Positions 46,783-58,578 of a DNA stretch of 64,000 bases are shown piece after piece (the stretch's first letter is position 1; each line of letters begins with the position of its first letter). The stretch comes from Beta vulgaris subsp. vulgaris (lineage: Eukaryota; Streptophyta; Magnoliopsida; Caryophyllales; Amaranthaceae), in NCBI RefSeq assembly GCF_026745355.1, contig NC_079206.1, positions 10,942,779-11,006,778 of the forward strand, in the 5' to 3' direction. The translations under genes and the position numbers were made by a program. The notes beneath the pieces are model-generated. The model was given only the letters and a program-made list of their open reading frames with translations, made no database searches and was not told where the DNA came from.

Positions 46783-47114
46783 ATAAAGACATGTTTTAGA
46801 ATTCATAACTCGGTATGAGGGGGTATTATTTTCAACTTATATTTACTTATTTTTGGAGAAAAAGTAACAAACATTTAAAAATTCATGAAAAATGCATACT
46901 ATATTTAGCAAAGTCCACAAAACGTTAGAATTTTTTTCAAAAGTCCAGTAAAATTGATAATAATGGTCCTAATAACAATAGGTGTTAGGCTAGTTTTAGT
47001 CTCAACTTTTAATTACTCCACAACAGTAGGCATACTATACCTCATTTTTAACAAACATGGTCCCAATTTACCGTGGTCAGTTTTAGTCGAGTTAACAACT
47101 TTTAATTTAATAAA

Positions 47115-47379
47115 CTAGTTATTATGCCCGGGTTACACTCCGGATAAGAAAAATTCTCATTTATTAATATTATAATTTAAGATGATAACACTAAATGTTA
47201 TGTGGTCTAGTGGTTAAGACTTTAGTATGTGTTCATGAGGTCTTGGGATCAAACCCTATACTATGTCATTTCTAATTCGTTTTATTGTTGTGGATTACAT
47301 GGAGTAAAACTCTCTTAGGGGACTGCGCCACATGGCACCTTTTGTCGTTTACGCACGCCTTTTAATATATTAGTATAGA
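47115..47379 (-). mobile_element. short non-autonomous Helitron
   Basis: Minus strand: TCTATACTAATATATTAAAA after an A, ending ATAATAACTAG before a T, with the hairpin CCGGAGTGTAACCCGG upstream of the end. 265 bp. Its 5' end matches the Helitron at 30441-30956. Carries A-box-like TGGTCTAGTGGTTAAGA (47203-47219) and B-box-like GGGATCAAACCC (47245-47256). Confidence 0.83.
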
Positions 47380-48206
47380 TACCCATATAGGTGGAGGGGT
47401 AAAGAACATGAGAAGGAGGAGGTCATGTGGTGGATACACCACCTGCGAAGGACATATATGGTGTATGGGAAACACCCAGGTTTGCTGGCAGACCCAAGTT
47501 AAGTGGCCCGCCACGAACTCTGCAGGAAGCGATCTCACTATCGTGAGCTAGGCCATTTTCGATGAAGGTCCGAGATGGTGCCCGTGGCCACCAAAAAGGA
47601 CAAAATAAGGTAATCTTTCCTCCCGTCAAACTCATTTCAGTCGTACACATGTCAACGGATTATAAGAATAGTACTCTATAAATAGTCAAATAGTACTATT
47701 CTGAAGGTACATTTCAAACGCTACTTTCTCTCTCTGAAATTATATTCTGAAGGACACATGCTGACTTGAGTGTCGAAGGGGTTTCCTCGCATCTCCACCG
47801 AGAGTAGATAACCTTTGTTTCTTTGTAGCCTTTCACTCACGGATGCCCCCACAATCATTGAAGGACACCGCCACCGTTCCAATACCGGAATAGATGGCAC
47901 AATAGTTGATGATGGGGAAATAGAGAAATAGTGACTGGTTTCACAATTATTACTCACCCTATAGCAAATTTGAGAATATAATTTCACTCACCACAACACT
48001 TTTCCCTTTACCACGTAAGTACTCTCTCGTCGCTGCACCCATTTTTCTTATTATAATCGGGCTTTAACTATGGAGATCGCTTTAATAAATAATAATAAGA
48101 GCAGTTCGGCGAATACTCAATTGTTTAAATTTCAAATTTATTGTTATATTATTCAAAGTCGGTAGGTCATATTTTATATTTTTCGGGTTGTGAATATGGA
48201 GGAAAT
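47380..48206. other. unclassified intronic DNA of WAK-C
   Basis: A less AT-rich part (about 47400-47660) has several short open stretches but nothing I recognise. It could be part of an eroded LTR. No gene can be supported. Confidence 0.35.
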
Positions 48207-48367
48207 GGGGTCATTTATCATAGATGACCTCCCTTAGGGGGGGGTCATTTGTCATAGATGACCCTCCCCAAAGCGGGGTCATTTGTCATGAATGACCCCC
48301 CATTTAAGGGGGATCATTTGTCATAAATGACCCCCCAAAAGGGGTCATTTGTCCTAGATGACTCCCC
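48207..48367. repeat. array of five palindromic units GGGGTCATTTGTCATAGATG
   Basis: Five units of about 27 nt with 4-6 nt spacers. Each unit is itself an imperfect hairpin: GGGGTCAT(TT)GTC... against ...GATGACCCCC. Units differ by few bases (ATTTATCATAGATGAC, ATTTGTCATGAATGAC, ATTTGTCCTAGATGAC). It lies in intron 2, about 270 bp downstream of the exon 2 donor of WAK-C. Confidence 0.9.
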
Positions 48368-48639
48368 TAAGGATAGGTTAGTCTTTTAATATGTTTTGCT
48401 GTATTTAGCTTCTTTTTTTCTGTATAGTTGGGCTGACCTTGTCAATTTTTCTAAAATAAAATATGTTGAAGGAAGATAAGTTAGATTCATCAACTCTCAA
48501 GTAGGAGTATTTGTCTACTAATTAAGCTAATTAATCCCTATGTCGGTAATATAATTTCTTCATAAAACCAAAGGGCTATTACCTCTTGCTGCTTTCTAAG
48601 CAAATCAACAAAACAAAATAGGAATGAGGATGTAATTAC

Positions 48640-48804
48640 CTAAACTGAGCCTCGTAATAAATTGGGAGTGACCTCTAGTACACCCGGCGCCGTTCGTCTG
48701 ACCATCACCGCGTTGTCCTTTAGGACAAGAGCATTTGTAAGAACCAAGGGTGTTGGTACAGTAGTGAGAGCAAGGCTTGATTGGACTAGCACATTCATCA
48801 ATAT
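48640..48804 (-). CDS. WAK-C exon 2: calcium-binding EGF domain
   Basis: Acceptor TTGTAG before ATATTGATGAA at 48804; donor GTAATT after TTTAG at 48640. The 165 nt encode [33 protein letters not shown] and end in RLSLG, as in WAK-A. An LTR element starts only 44 bp upstream of the acceptor. Confidence 0.93.
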   Translation of the reverse strand: MLMNVLVQSSLALTTVPTPLVLTNALVLKDNAVMVRRTAPGVLEVTPNLLRGSV

Positions 48805-48847
48805 CTACAATAAAAAAAATTATACAGAGAAACATAGCTCAGTAGTC

Positions 48848-51800
48848 TGTAGAATTTTTTGGGTAGAAAAAAGACACTAGGATGAGTTAAAAGGATCATA
48901 TTTTTATATATTTTTCACATAAACAAATAAACAAAATACATTTAAATAGGCATATATACAAAACAATATTAATAACATCTTAACTATGAGCAACTAAAAA
49001 GAGAATTTAGGAGCATGCCAACTACGTAACCCATTACTTGCTATTCCACGAAACAGACCATTATATAGACCATTACTTGCTAGCCCACTATCTAATTATT
49101 AGCAACTAGTTCTAACTATCAGGAAAACTATTTAACTAATTTTGGAGCATAATCCAACACATCCACTTGTTCCGAAAATTGTAGGAGCCAACATTATACA
49201 TTGTGTCACAATCTTGCGTGTTTGTAATTTTTCCCGCATGATGGACCTTCAAAAAATTTCTTAATCTCTATGGAGCACTTCTCTCCATTAATATGGACAC
49301 ACTTCTCTTCCTAATGTAATGCACTTCTCATTATCATCTTCAAATTTGTTAATGTACTTCTCATTAGCCTCCAATGGATGGAGCACTTCTCTCCATAACC
49401 TCTCTTCGACGCAATCTTGCAAATTTTACCACATCCACTAGTAAAATTTCAGAAACCATGTCTACGTTGACTACCACTTCCATCATTATTCAGATTGTCA
49501 ATTATCTGACTTTCTTGTGAAGCACTAGTAGAAAAAGGACGATTTGCGTCTCCCCAAGTGCATCACACAACAAGCAAAATGACGCAAAATATATTTTGCA
49601 TCACATGCTACGAAGAGTGCGACGCGAAACATCATTGCATAAGCACCAGATATGAGCAATATGTGTCGTACCTTATTGATGTGCGACACATATAGCTCAG
49701 ATACAAGGATGTGCGTCGGACACTGAGGCCCATCCGACGCACATCGTTGCATCATGGATATAGGACTGAGACCCTATCTCCGTCGCACTTAACTAAAGTG
49801 CGTTGCAAAAGGCTGATTTGCATCTGACCCCTTGGCCCATCCGACGCAGATCAGCGCACAACCCACTAATAATTTTTTAAATGCTTGGAGGCCTATTAAC
49901 TCATGTGTGTTGCATGGCCCATGACACGCGAAGCAGATTACCCGTGACCTTTAATATCCCAGTCCACTCTCCGCATTTCCAAACCCTAACTTCATTTCCC
50001 AGGCCACTCTCTCACCTCATTCTCTCTCACTCTCAAACAACAATCAAACAAGGAAAAATTCATCATCAAATGAAACCTTTATCACTCAAAATATCATAAC
50101 CACAAAATATCTTCAAAAATTAATAAAAACCCAAATCAAAAAACACCACAAAACCCTCAAAAAACACAAATTGTGGCAAATTAAAAACAACAAAAAAGAA
50201 ATCAAAAGCAAAAAGTGAGATATATATACAAGTCCATCACGTTCGCCGGCTTGAAAAGAGATTTTCTGATGGTTTGATCCACCTCATCGAGGTTCGTCGC
50301 AATAGATTTCCTGTTTTTCGCCATTTTTTCTGGGTATTTTCTCTCTCCTCTGAATTTCGATTCTCAAAAATTCTCCGCATCTTCATGCGTTCGCGGTGTT
50401 TTTGGATCTCGACGGCGAGTGTTACGATCTGATTTTCGGATCTGGCTGACGAGCACGAACATAAAGATGAGAGAAACACGAATTCATAAGTTTTTGGGTT
50501 CATCTTCTCTGAATGCACGATTTTCAGGTATTTCTAATTCACATTTTATTATGAATTTCTTTGTTTTGCTGTAGTTATGTTTACTTTTGAAATAAAAAAA
50601 AAAGAACCTATCAAAAATGAAATTTCTTGTATTTTTTCAGTTTTTTAACTTTAAAATGAAATTTAGTGATTGGTAGATCTGGTGGAGAGAATAAATTACT
50701 GATTTAGGATATAGATTTTCGGTGTTCAATTCCATTTTATTTTGTACCATTTGCTAAGTTTATCATTTTAGATTTTCATTCATGTTTTCTGATTACAGAA
50801 CTATTGTAGATCTAAAGAATCATGTTCCATAGTTTCGTGTGTGCAGAACTATAATTTCGTGCTTGTTGCAGCTGGGTTGATTTGGGTTGGTTTTTTTTTA
50901 TTGTATAATCTGCCATTTTCTTTGGATGGTGGTTAAAATCCGACGCAAATTCGTTTTTTTAATTAAAAAATGCATAATTTGTGTCGCACATGGTCCTACG
51001 TGCGACGCAAATGGCAGGCCAGGCTTGCTCGTGGCTGGTGTGGCTTGGCATCCCATGTGCGACGCATCCTGAGCCATGTGCGACGCAAATAGGATTTCAT
51101 GTGCGTCGCACCTCGAGTCATGTACGACGCAAATAGCTCCTCAACTGCATTGGACCTTGTCCGGAGCGTATCATGTCTCACAAATTTGTGTCGAGACCTG
51201 TGCCGTCAGACCTAGTTACGACGAAAATGGTGGTCCCAGGTCCGATGCAAATCGTTGGTTATCTACTAGTGAAGGTTACCCCATGCATCACTCGAAATAT
51301 TTTGTCCCTCTTTTTTTTTATAGTAATCGAAAATAATTTTATGCGCTAAAATGGAACCCATCCATACATCTAAAAAAAACCATAACTTACCATGGTTAAC
51401 CACACACTCACAAATTTTATTTTGTTTCTATAATTTGCTCTCCTAAGTTCTTTTTTTATCTTTCTCTGCTTTTTCTTTTTCTTCTTCTTTTCTCTCTACT
51501 TTTTTAAGGATCTAACCTGATGAGCTGATAGCATGTCGAATTTTTTGAGTAGAAAAAAGAGAAACATGGATAAGTTAAAAAGACTATATTTTTATATATT
51601 TTTGACATAAATAAATAAACAAAGCACATTTAAAGAGGAATACAAAGCACTACTAATAACATCTTAACTATGAGCAACTAAAAAGAGAATTTAGGAACAT
51701 GCCTACTACTTAACCCACTACTTGCTATCCCACTACTTACTATATATCCCACTAAATAGACCATTATATAGACCACTACTTGTTAGTCCACTAATTAATT

Positions 51801-51861
51801 ATTAGCAACTAGTCCTAACTTTTAGGAAAACTATTTGAATTATTTTGGAGCATAATCCAAC
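48848..51861 (-). mobile_element. small non-autonomous LTR retrotransposon containing a CACTA element
   Basis: Direct repeats 48848-49159 and 51534-51861 (about 0.32 kb) have ends TGTTGG/TGTCGAA on the minus strand. The 5-bp TAGTC is duplicated at 48843-48847 and 51862-51866. Primer-like TGCTATCAGCTCATCAG adjoins the right-hand (5') LTR. After subtracting the CACTA, the whole element is about 1.26 kb with a non-coding interior of about 0.62 kb, so it depends on proteins from elsewhere. It sits in WAK-C intron 1. Confidence 0.88.
49523..51271. mobile_element. non-autonomous CACTA element
   Basis: Ends CACTAGTAGAAAAAGGACGA and, inverted from the right, CACTAGTAGATAACCAACGA. AAG is duplicated at 49520-49522 and 51272-51274. 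Both ends are lined with subterminal TGCGTCGCAC / GCGACGCAAA motifs in both directions. 1749 bp without transposase. Confidence 0.94.
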
Positions 51862-51866
51862 GTAGT

Positions 51867-52619
51867 CATCAGTAGGCATCCCTAGTAGAGGCAATTTGAG
51901 GTGGGGATTAAACCCTAGTAGAGGCAATTTGAGGTCGGGAGTTGCCCCTACTCCCAAGGGGCTTTGCCTGCGAACCCGGGCCAGGTTTACCTGTACGAGT
52001 TTCAGGTCCGGATAGGGGGTCTTCTCCTTACGTTTAAACAAAATTGCAACTTGCAAGTAGTAATTGCCTAAACCTCTAATTGATACGGTGTACATAGGCA
52101 CGTAGCTCCTAAATGGTAGGGAAGTTACATGATTTTTTTTTTAAAGAAAGATAATTGGTCCGAAAATCAACCCCTACTAGGCTACTAGTCTGCAGGGAAC
52201 ACGAACTCAGATGCTGGGTACAAGGCCAAACAACCTTAAAGCAAATGCTCCAACATATTGTTTGAATGAGGATTTGAACCCTAAGCAATATCCTGTAATC
52301 GAGGTGGTACTTCACTGTACTACTACATCTCACTGGTTTAATGTTATAAATTCAATCTCTACCAAATGTGGCTTTTGCGATGATAATTATTTTAAGCCTC
52401 TTATTATACTAAGGGCCTAGCCTACAATTAAAGCAAGATTGAATTTACTAGAGCTTTTGTTCTATTGGGTCTTTCTCCTTGCCATTAGAAAAACATAAAA
52501 AATTATGTAACTACTAGCTACATACGTATCATGATTTTGATTTTGGGGTGACAAGTAAGAATTACAAAACGTATTGGATGGACCAGGGTTACAATAATTT
52601 ATTATGGACCCAACCTGAA
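51867..52619. other. intronic DNA of WAK-C with a short tandem duplication
   Basis: CCCTAGTAGAGGCAATTTGA occurs twice (about 51879 and 51912), followed by a GC-richer block (51940-52020) with a B-box-like CCCGGGTTCGC on the minus strand. Possibly a SINE-like remnant; no ends found. Confidence 0.35.
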
Positions 52620-52770
52620 TTTATCACAAAAAAACTGAATATATTAGTAAAAAACAACTATATCATACAAAAACTGATCATATCAAAAAATTGACTTTAT
52701 CATACAAAAACTGATTATATCAAATGAAAACTTACTATATATATCAAACAAAAACTGACTAAACATTCAT
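52620..52770 (+). repeat. degenerate minisatellite, core ACTATATCAAAC/AAAAACTGA
   Basis: Six to seven units of about 20 nt around CTATATCA(T/A)ACAAAAACTGA. The preceding AGGGTTACAATAATTTATTA resembles the sequence before the array at 12182 and has the same orientation, suggesting the same repeat family in the equivalent intron of both WAK genes. Confidence 0.65.
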
Positions 52771-52876
52771 CCATATCCTAGTTAGCTGCTCTTGGGAAAC
52801 ATAAAACCAGAGAAAGGCTTAACCAAGCTGGGTTATGTCATGATATGAGTTGTCTTATGTGTATGCAAGGCACATA

Positions 52877-53127
52877 CTACCTCCGTTTCTTAATAAGTGC
52901 AACATTTCCCTTATTTGGAATAGTCACAATAAGTGCAACCAAGCTCAAATGGTAAAACAAAGTTCAATATTATTACAAATATGCCACCAAAAAGCAAGAG
53001 GGGACCACAACTTTTTTGTTTCATCATTTGAATTACTCTACTTTATTGTGGTCCCAACTTTCTCTCTCTACATTCCTTGGTATTCCCCCACTTTCTCTAT
53101 GTTGCACTTATTAAGAAACGGAGGAAG
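52877..53127. mobile_element. Stowaway-type MITE in WAK-C intron 1
   Basis: Left CTACCTCCGTTTCTTAATAA, inverted right CTTCCTCCGTTTCTTAATAA, then AGTGCAAC in both arms; TA at 52875-52876 and 53128-53129. Confidence 0.92.
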
Positions 53128-53359
53128 TATCATATAGTCTTGTTCTCACTTATTTTTTTCAGTGTGAATTTATAGCAAGAAATTTTGCTTTGGCATCATG
53201 AATTGGTTGAACATATCTCATATAAATTATAAAAACTTGTATGTTCACTGGGGGCAATGGGGTAGAAGATACAGAAGGAAAAAACAACAAGAAGTCTGTT
53301 ACGCAAGTCTTGCTGCTACAGTTTACAACATATGAAAGGTCAGGAATCATGGTTATTGG

Positions 53360-53640
53360 CATGAAGCTGTTTTGAGACTTGAAGTTGTAATCAAGAGATT
53401 CGAATTGACATTTATATTCAAGTGAAATGTAAAATTATTGCCAAGTGGAGTGAGGTTGAGAGGGTCTGGTTTGGTAACTTAGGTACTCAGTGCATAAGCC
53501 AAGCTAAGGGTTTTTTGTAGAGTGTGTTTTGTTCTAGTGGTCTGTTGCTTCTTTGTTGGTTGGTAGATGTTTTAGAGGAGGCTTTGTATTGCTTTTTTTG
53601 GTAATAAAACCACTTACATTTTTTTTTAAAAAATAAGACT
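53360..53640 (+). mobile_element. LINE 3' end fragment
   Basis: Non-coding tail resembling plant L1 3' ends (TTTTTTGGTAATAAAACCAC followed by T/A-rich tail). The 5' limit is unclear. Confidence 0.45.
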
Positions 53641-53763
53641 ATATTATATGATTTTCGATGCACAATATACGTTATTATTAGTCAAACTAGAGGTTTTAAC
53701 TAGTCAACAAATTGTTTCCAATTTTTTTTTTAGAAGAAATTGTTACCAAAATTTGGAACCTAA

Positions 53764-56102
53764 GAGCAACCTTAATGATGAGCGATAAGTCGATTTTTAG
53801 TTGCATATAGGTAGGTATTAAGTCTCATTTTCATGAAGATTTTAGTGCATTTTAGATCTTTTTGCATGATTAGGGCATTCTTTTGAACCATTGTGTTATT
53901 TCGAGGTACTTTTGGCTCTTTTATGTGATTTTCAGGTTATTGAGGTCGATTGTGACTAAGAGAAGCTAATATGGTTCGTAGATGGTCTAGATGGTGGTTT
54001 CTTGATGCAAGAAGATGAGTTTGAATGCTTTGGGGTTGAAGGAATGACGATATTGAAGAATACTTTCTTTGCGGGACCAAGCAGAACTTCACTTGCCCAT
54101 GCACCAAGGCGCACGCCCAAGAAGAATCTCGCTTGCCCACGCACCAAGACGCACGCGCAAGCGAGATCCCGCTTGCCCGTGCACAACTGTGTAGTCTGTG
54201 TTGCACGCCCATGCAATATCCTGCTCAACCGTACATGTTGCTGCCCGATTATTTTTGCGACTTTTAATTATTTCCTTTTCAGATTTATGTAAGCAATATT
54301 AGGTTTTATTAAACATACTTTTGAGGAGTTTTTCATTATTAGAAAAGAGAGTATTACTTTTTAGAGATCTTTTTGAGAGAAAACTCCATTATTGAAACTT
54401 GAATTCTACAAGTTTGATCCATTCAAGTAAAGACTAAGTTTTTTTAATCTCCTCTTTTCCTTCATTATTATTGTGTCTTTCAATTTATTTATCAATCGTG
54501 TCTAGTTATTTCAATTATGAGTGAGTAGTTCTATAATCTAGGGTTAAGTTGAACCCTAGTAATGATTAATAATGCATGAATCCCTCCCATAATCCCAATT
54601 TGATGTGAATAATTGTTCTTGATTGATTGAATTGCGCTTATTTTCACTATCATACTAGGGATAGGTGATTTTCAATTAATTTCTTATGTCTTGTTTTTAA
54701 TGGGAATTGAATCTGGATGGATTTGTTGATTCAATCAAGAGTATGAGTATCTCTATGGGAATAACTAGATAGGATTACTAGGAATTTATTTGTGATTTCA
54801 TGTTTGATGTCTCTTTCTTGCATGATTCCATGGGAATAAGTTTGATTGCTTGTTTAGAGTAGTCATAGGTACTCGGGAGGTCTTTGGTATTTATAGAGTG
54901 CATTACTCCTTTTGGATCATTGATTATGTTTATTCGGATGGGAATCATTCATGTATTATTAATGCTAGTGGGGATACTTAATTCTAGGTGTCTTTATTGA
55001 CTGATTTTACCTTGTGTGTTCTTAGTAGTTGTCACCATTTAGCGTTATTTTTAGTTTAACCTCTTTTTCATCATTGTTTGTCACTTGTTTAGGTAAATTG
55101 ACTTGAGATTTCTCATGTTTGATACCGTTTGTCTCTGTGGATTCGACCCTGACTTGTCCTGCTACATAGTTAGAAGGTTAGTTAGGAAATTATTTTTGTT
55201 AGGTGCGCGACACGCCTATCAATGAGTGAAAAAAAGATCAAGTACTTGATCTTAAAAAGGTGCTCTTAGTAATGAGTGAGAAAAAGATTGAGTGGTGATT
55301 GAAAAAGGAAATGGTATGGGATAAGTGAAAAGATGATCAGGCGTGGGATTAGGACCCACCACTTGATCTGGCGAAAATTAATTTTTTTTGCTTTTCTTCC
55401 AGTCAAAACGTCGTGTTTTGGCTAGAGCTTAGCCAAAACGCATCGTTTTGGCTGGAAAAAAAAAAAACAAAATAAAATAATTTTGCTAGATTTCGAACGT
55501 CGGTGTCAGAATTTGGCACTTGTGAAATTCTGACAGGAGAGAGAAATAATAAAATTACAAAAATAAAAAATGCAATATCTTAAAAAATACAAAGCCAAAA
55601 AAAATAAAAATTTACCAATGGCTCAATTTTTGCGAGATCTATAAATAGAGACCCATTTTGTAATATTTTGGATTTTTTTTTTCTAGCTATTTATTGATTT
55701 TCTATAATTTTGCTTATTTCATATGAAATATCTTTCACTTTTAAATTCAAAAAAAATAAAAAATATTTTTCTGCATTTAGTAATTTATTTAATGCTAAAA
55801 ATACAAATTATGTATTTATTTAATTAATTTTTTATCAATTCGGAATGAATATTTCACACTATTAAAAAGTAAATAATAAAAATATTGTATAATAGTGGTG
55901 GGGTGATGACTGATGAGAAAGAAAAAATAGTTGGGTGGGGTAAAAAAGAAGTTGGGTAGGCAAAATTAGTTGAGATGATCTTCTTTTTGGTTTAATTGTT
56001 AAGAAGAAAGTGGAAAAAGATTGTGGAATGTAATTTTTTAGAGAGAAAAAGTTAGAAAGAGAGTGGGATGATCTTATTTCTGAATCATCAATAATGGTAT
56101 TC
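53764..56102. mobile_element. PIF/Harbinger-like MITE interrupted by a solo LTR
   Basis: Outer ends GAGCAACCTTAATGATGAG and, inverted, GAATACCATTATTGATGATT are similar. TAA flanks both (53761-53763 and 56103-56105), a Harbinger-type 3-bp duplication. Without the LTR it is about 0.89 kb, non-coding, with an internal repeat of CCAAAACG near 55400-55460. Confidence 0.65.
53779..55221 (+). repeat. solo LTR (gypsy-type) inside the MITE
   Basis: Starts TGAGCGATAAGTCG and ends GACACGCCTATC(A). AATGA stands on both sides (53774-53778; 55221-55225). Near the end it has CTGTGGATTCGACCCTGAC, typical of some long plant LTRs. An internal stretch (54090-54190) repeats GCCCACGCACCAAG. No internal domain follows, so it is a solo LTR left by recombination. 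Confidence 0.78.
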
Positions 56103-56220
56103 TAAGTGAGAAAAACTTCGGCAAGTCATGCTTAATTTTACCATAAATTGTTCCAAAATAATACCCTCACCATCTATCAAAATAAACTCGTCAAGATTAA
56201 GTTATGAGTTATGACCCGGT

Positions 56221-56420
56221 AGTTTTTTTTTTTCTTTTTTTTTCACAATAGGGAAAGGAAAGCAAATAAACAACAAACTAAATTAAAAAGTCCATCCTGA
56301 ACAAGTTTGAACACAAAGTTTAGCTATCTCATGTGCTTTTTGAACTTGTTGCGATCCACTTTGAGGCGAAAACACCACTGAATGTTTGTTACCAAGCTTT
56401 TAATCAGACGCAGAATCCAT
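56221..56420 (-). pseudogene. LINE 3' end remnant
   Basis: On the minus strand a worn RNase H-like tail (VFSPQSGSQQVQKAHEIAKL) is followed by a T/A-rich tract equal to a poly(A) end at 56221-56243. Weak. Confidence 0.4.
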
Positions 56421-56839
56421 GGAATGGTGTTTGGTGACTCAATAGTAGATCTAAACAAAAAAAAAAACTTAAAAGTGGATATTTTAACTTTTCGATCAAA
56501 TTTTCGGAAATTCAATCTAAAAAAAATAAGAAAACATGACCAAATATCTAATTTGGAATTTTTTGTATAGATATGGATCGCATCCATGTCATATTTTTGT
56601 AAATTCAGATATCCGAATTCGGTCAAATTTTCACTATTTTCTTATTTTATCTTGAACTCATAAATCTTTAATTTTCTATGTAGCATGGACTATAAAGTTA
56701 TATTAAAAGGTTGTGAGTTACATGAAAAGTTTTCAAGTATTACTAAAATAATTTTTTTCAAAGTTCATTAGGCAAAGCACAATATTATTATTAATATTAT
56801 CATTTCTACTATTTTATTTATAAGTATAATTCTAAAAGC

Positions 56840-57674
<835 letters not shown>

Positions 57675-58578
57675 CTGTACAGCCAGGACTAAGGTAAGGG
57701 TTACCCTCATAACCAGGACGACAAGTGCAACGATATCCTTGTCCATCATCAAAATCGGTGCAATTACTATTCGGCTGGCAAGCATAATAAGCACCCGGAT
57801 TCTCCTTGGCTTGACGACAAGTCTGATTAGCACCAACAAACCATTCAAGCACGACAGGAACTTCATCCCTCACATTGTTAACAAACATTGGGTCAGAAAG
57901 GTTAGCAAGATTGAAGGTGAACTTGTCCTGCTCTCCTAAGAAAGCGTGACCACATGGATTAAAGTCCGACACATTGGTATGATTGTTCAAGCTAGACACT
58001 ACTGCTATGAAAAATTTCAACCCTTTTGGAATAGATATTTGGCAGCAACCTGTCCCCGAGCACGTACCATTAAGCACCTCGTCTGGCCTCGAGCACACGG
58101 CAAGGCACCCACTTGTGAAAGAACGCCCCAACGTACCTCTGATCAAAGCGAGGTCGTCGCAACCTACGACGGTGAACTTGTTGGCGGTGTCTGAAAACAC
58201 AAGTGGTAGAGAACTGAGATTTATCCATGCCAAATCGGAGGATGAGCTGGGTGCTTCAATCTCACCTCCTTCGTAGCATCCAGTTGCCAAATAGTTTCTT
58301 ATTCGCATTTGACCGTTACCGGATAGATCCATGATCTCAAGGTTACCCGTACCCAAGAAGGGTTTTGGCGGGTTAAAGGAAGTGTTGCAGTTTATGTTGT
58401 AGAAACTACTTAGGGAACATGCCCCATCTAGGCCGACACCAAACGGGTATGGAATACTCACGTTTCCACACCTCGTCGGGCAACCGGGCTTCGCTATAGG
58501 GCTGGTGGTGGATGTAGTGACGGCTAAACTTAGCCAAAGCCATGAGAAAACAAGAGGGAGAGCTCGTATCTTAGACAT
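57675..58578 (-). CDS. WAK-C exon 1: signal peptide, GUB_WAK domain, EGF
   Basis: ATG at 58578 starts a signal peptide ([20 protein letters not shown]) followed by [20 protein letters not shown], the cysteine-rich galacturonan-binding domain, and CTRPDEV-like cysteine pairs; the exon ends with an EGF-like module ([28 protein letters not shown]). Donor GTCAGT follows ACAG at 57675, leaving phase 1. The frame is open throughout its 301 codons, so this exon is intact, unlike those of A and B. Confidence 0.94.

Noticed and set aside
47201..47260. Possible tRNA gene
   Set aside because: A- and B-box-like sequences are present, but no acceptor stem or anticodon arm can be paired, and it lies within a Helitron.
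47423..47650. Short frame in a less AT-rich intronic part
   Set aside because: No recognisable motif, no start context; probably an eroded LTR.
48207..48367. Regular short repeats with spacers, like a CRISPR array
   Set aside because: Units are internally palindromic, spacers are only 4-6 nt and this is a plant nuclear intron; it is a minisatellite.
53937..54292. Overlapping short frames in the solo LTR
   Set aside because: They come from the GCCCACGCACC tandem repeat; LTRs of this type are non-coding.
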